From CAYXXZ01 sp964469165 (GTDB lineage Bacteria > Pseudomonadota > Gammaproteobacteria > Pseudomonadales > Porticoccaceae): a stretch of 12,870 nucleotides of DNA. The stretch is taken from positions 1 to 12,870 of the forward strand of contig CAYXXZ010000089.1 in assembly GCA_964469165.1 (NCBI GenBank), read 5' to 3'. The notes under the pieces were generated by a model. The model saw nothing but the letters and a program-made list of their open reading frames with translations, had not been told where the DNA came from and searched no databases. Of the stretch, positions 12,785-12,870 are shown one piece after another (within the stretch, counting starts at the first letter, position 1; every line of letters starts with the position of its first letter). The position numbers and the translations under genes were made by a program.

Positions 12785-12870
12785 TTACTCCCCTTCGTAG
12801 ATACAGCCACTGGTGCAGGTCTCGCGAATTTGAATACGACACAACTGCGGCAGGCGCGGCTTGAGGTCGC
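12785..12870 (-). CDS. Possible C-terminal end of an unidentified gene
   Basis: Reading in from the right edge on the minus strand, a frame beginning at 12868 runs 27 codons to a TAA at 12785-12787. The visible residues start DLKPRLPQLCRIQI and end CTSGCIYEGE, with three cysteines. I do not recognise a family, and a 27-residue frame at an edge can occur by chance. It would converge with the araC-type gene. The preceding 126 bases (12659-12784) are more AT-rich than the rest of the window and show only a weak TGCCAT/ATGGCA dyad (12684-12710), with no T-run typical of a terminator. Confidence 0.3.
   Translation of the reverse strand, partial: DLKPRLPQLCRIQIRETCTSGCIYEGE

Noticed and set aside
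1..12870. CRISPR array, tRNA, rRNA or insertion sequence
   Set aside because: No regularly spaced direct repeats, no tRNA or rRNA signatures and no transposase frame were seen.

Overview
This is about 12.9 kb of GC-rich DNA from a gammaproteobacterium. XseA, the TonB/Tol-type proteins and the Fiu/PiuA plus PiuC pair all point there. The REP-like intergenic repeats resemble those of Pseudomonas, Alcanivorax and Halomonas relatives, but I cannot fix the genus from sequence alone.

Left part (1-2520, + strand): the last 39 residues of a catecholate-siderophore-type TonB-dependent receptor; a REP/REPIN-containing spacer; a PiuC/YbiX-type Fe(II)/2-oxoglutarate hydroxylase; and xseA (exonuclease VII large subunit), whose likely promoter puts the transcription start almost on the ATG.

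Centre (2655-10381, - strand): the main feature is a six-gene phosphate-scavenging locus. Transcription would run right to left through an 845-aa TonB-dependent receptor, a 664-aa lipoprotein beta-propeller phytase with an extra incomplete N-terminal propeller, a TolQ-like and a TolR-like proton-channel pair, a TonB protein with a TolA-like charged coiled coil, and a secreted metallophosphoesterase-like protein. From phytase to TonB the gaps are 3-12 bases, so those four genes are almost certainly one unit. A good match to the PhoB box (two 7-bp repeats spaced by 4) lies about 70 bases upstream of the receptor start, with a -10-like hexamer exactly 10 bases after it. The reading I favour is a phosphate-starvation-induced phytate (inositol hexakisphosphate) uptake and degradation operon that carries its own TonB energiser: the receptor admits phytate or its metal complex, the outer-membrane lipoprotein phytase hydrolyses it, and the last gene may act on the remaining inositol phosphates.

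Right part (10693-12658, + strand, divergent): a membrane-anchored GGDEF protein with a degenerate active site (AGDRF) but an intact I-site RxxD. Its stop overlaps the start of an AraC/OruR-type regulator by 8 bp. The 399-bp divergent spacer holds several symmetrical sites that could serve either side. The last 86 bases may be the end of an unidentified minus-strand gene.

Many long open frames on the opposite strand of the real genes are GC-driven shadows and were not annotated.
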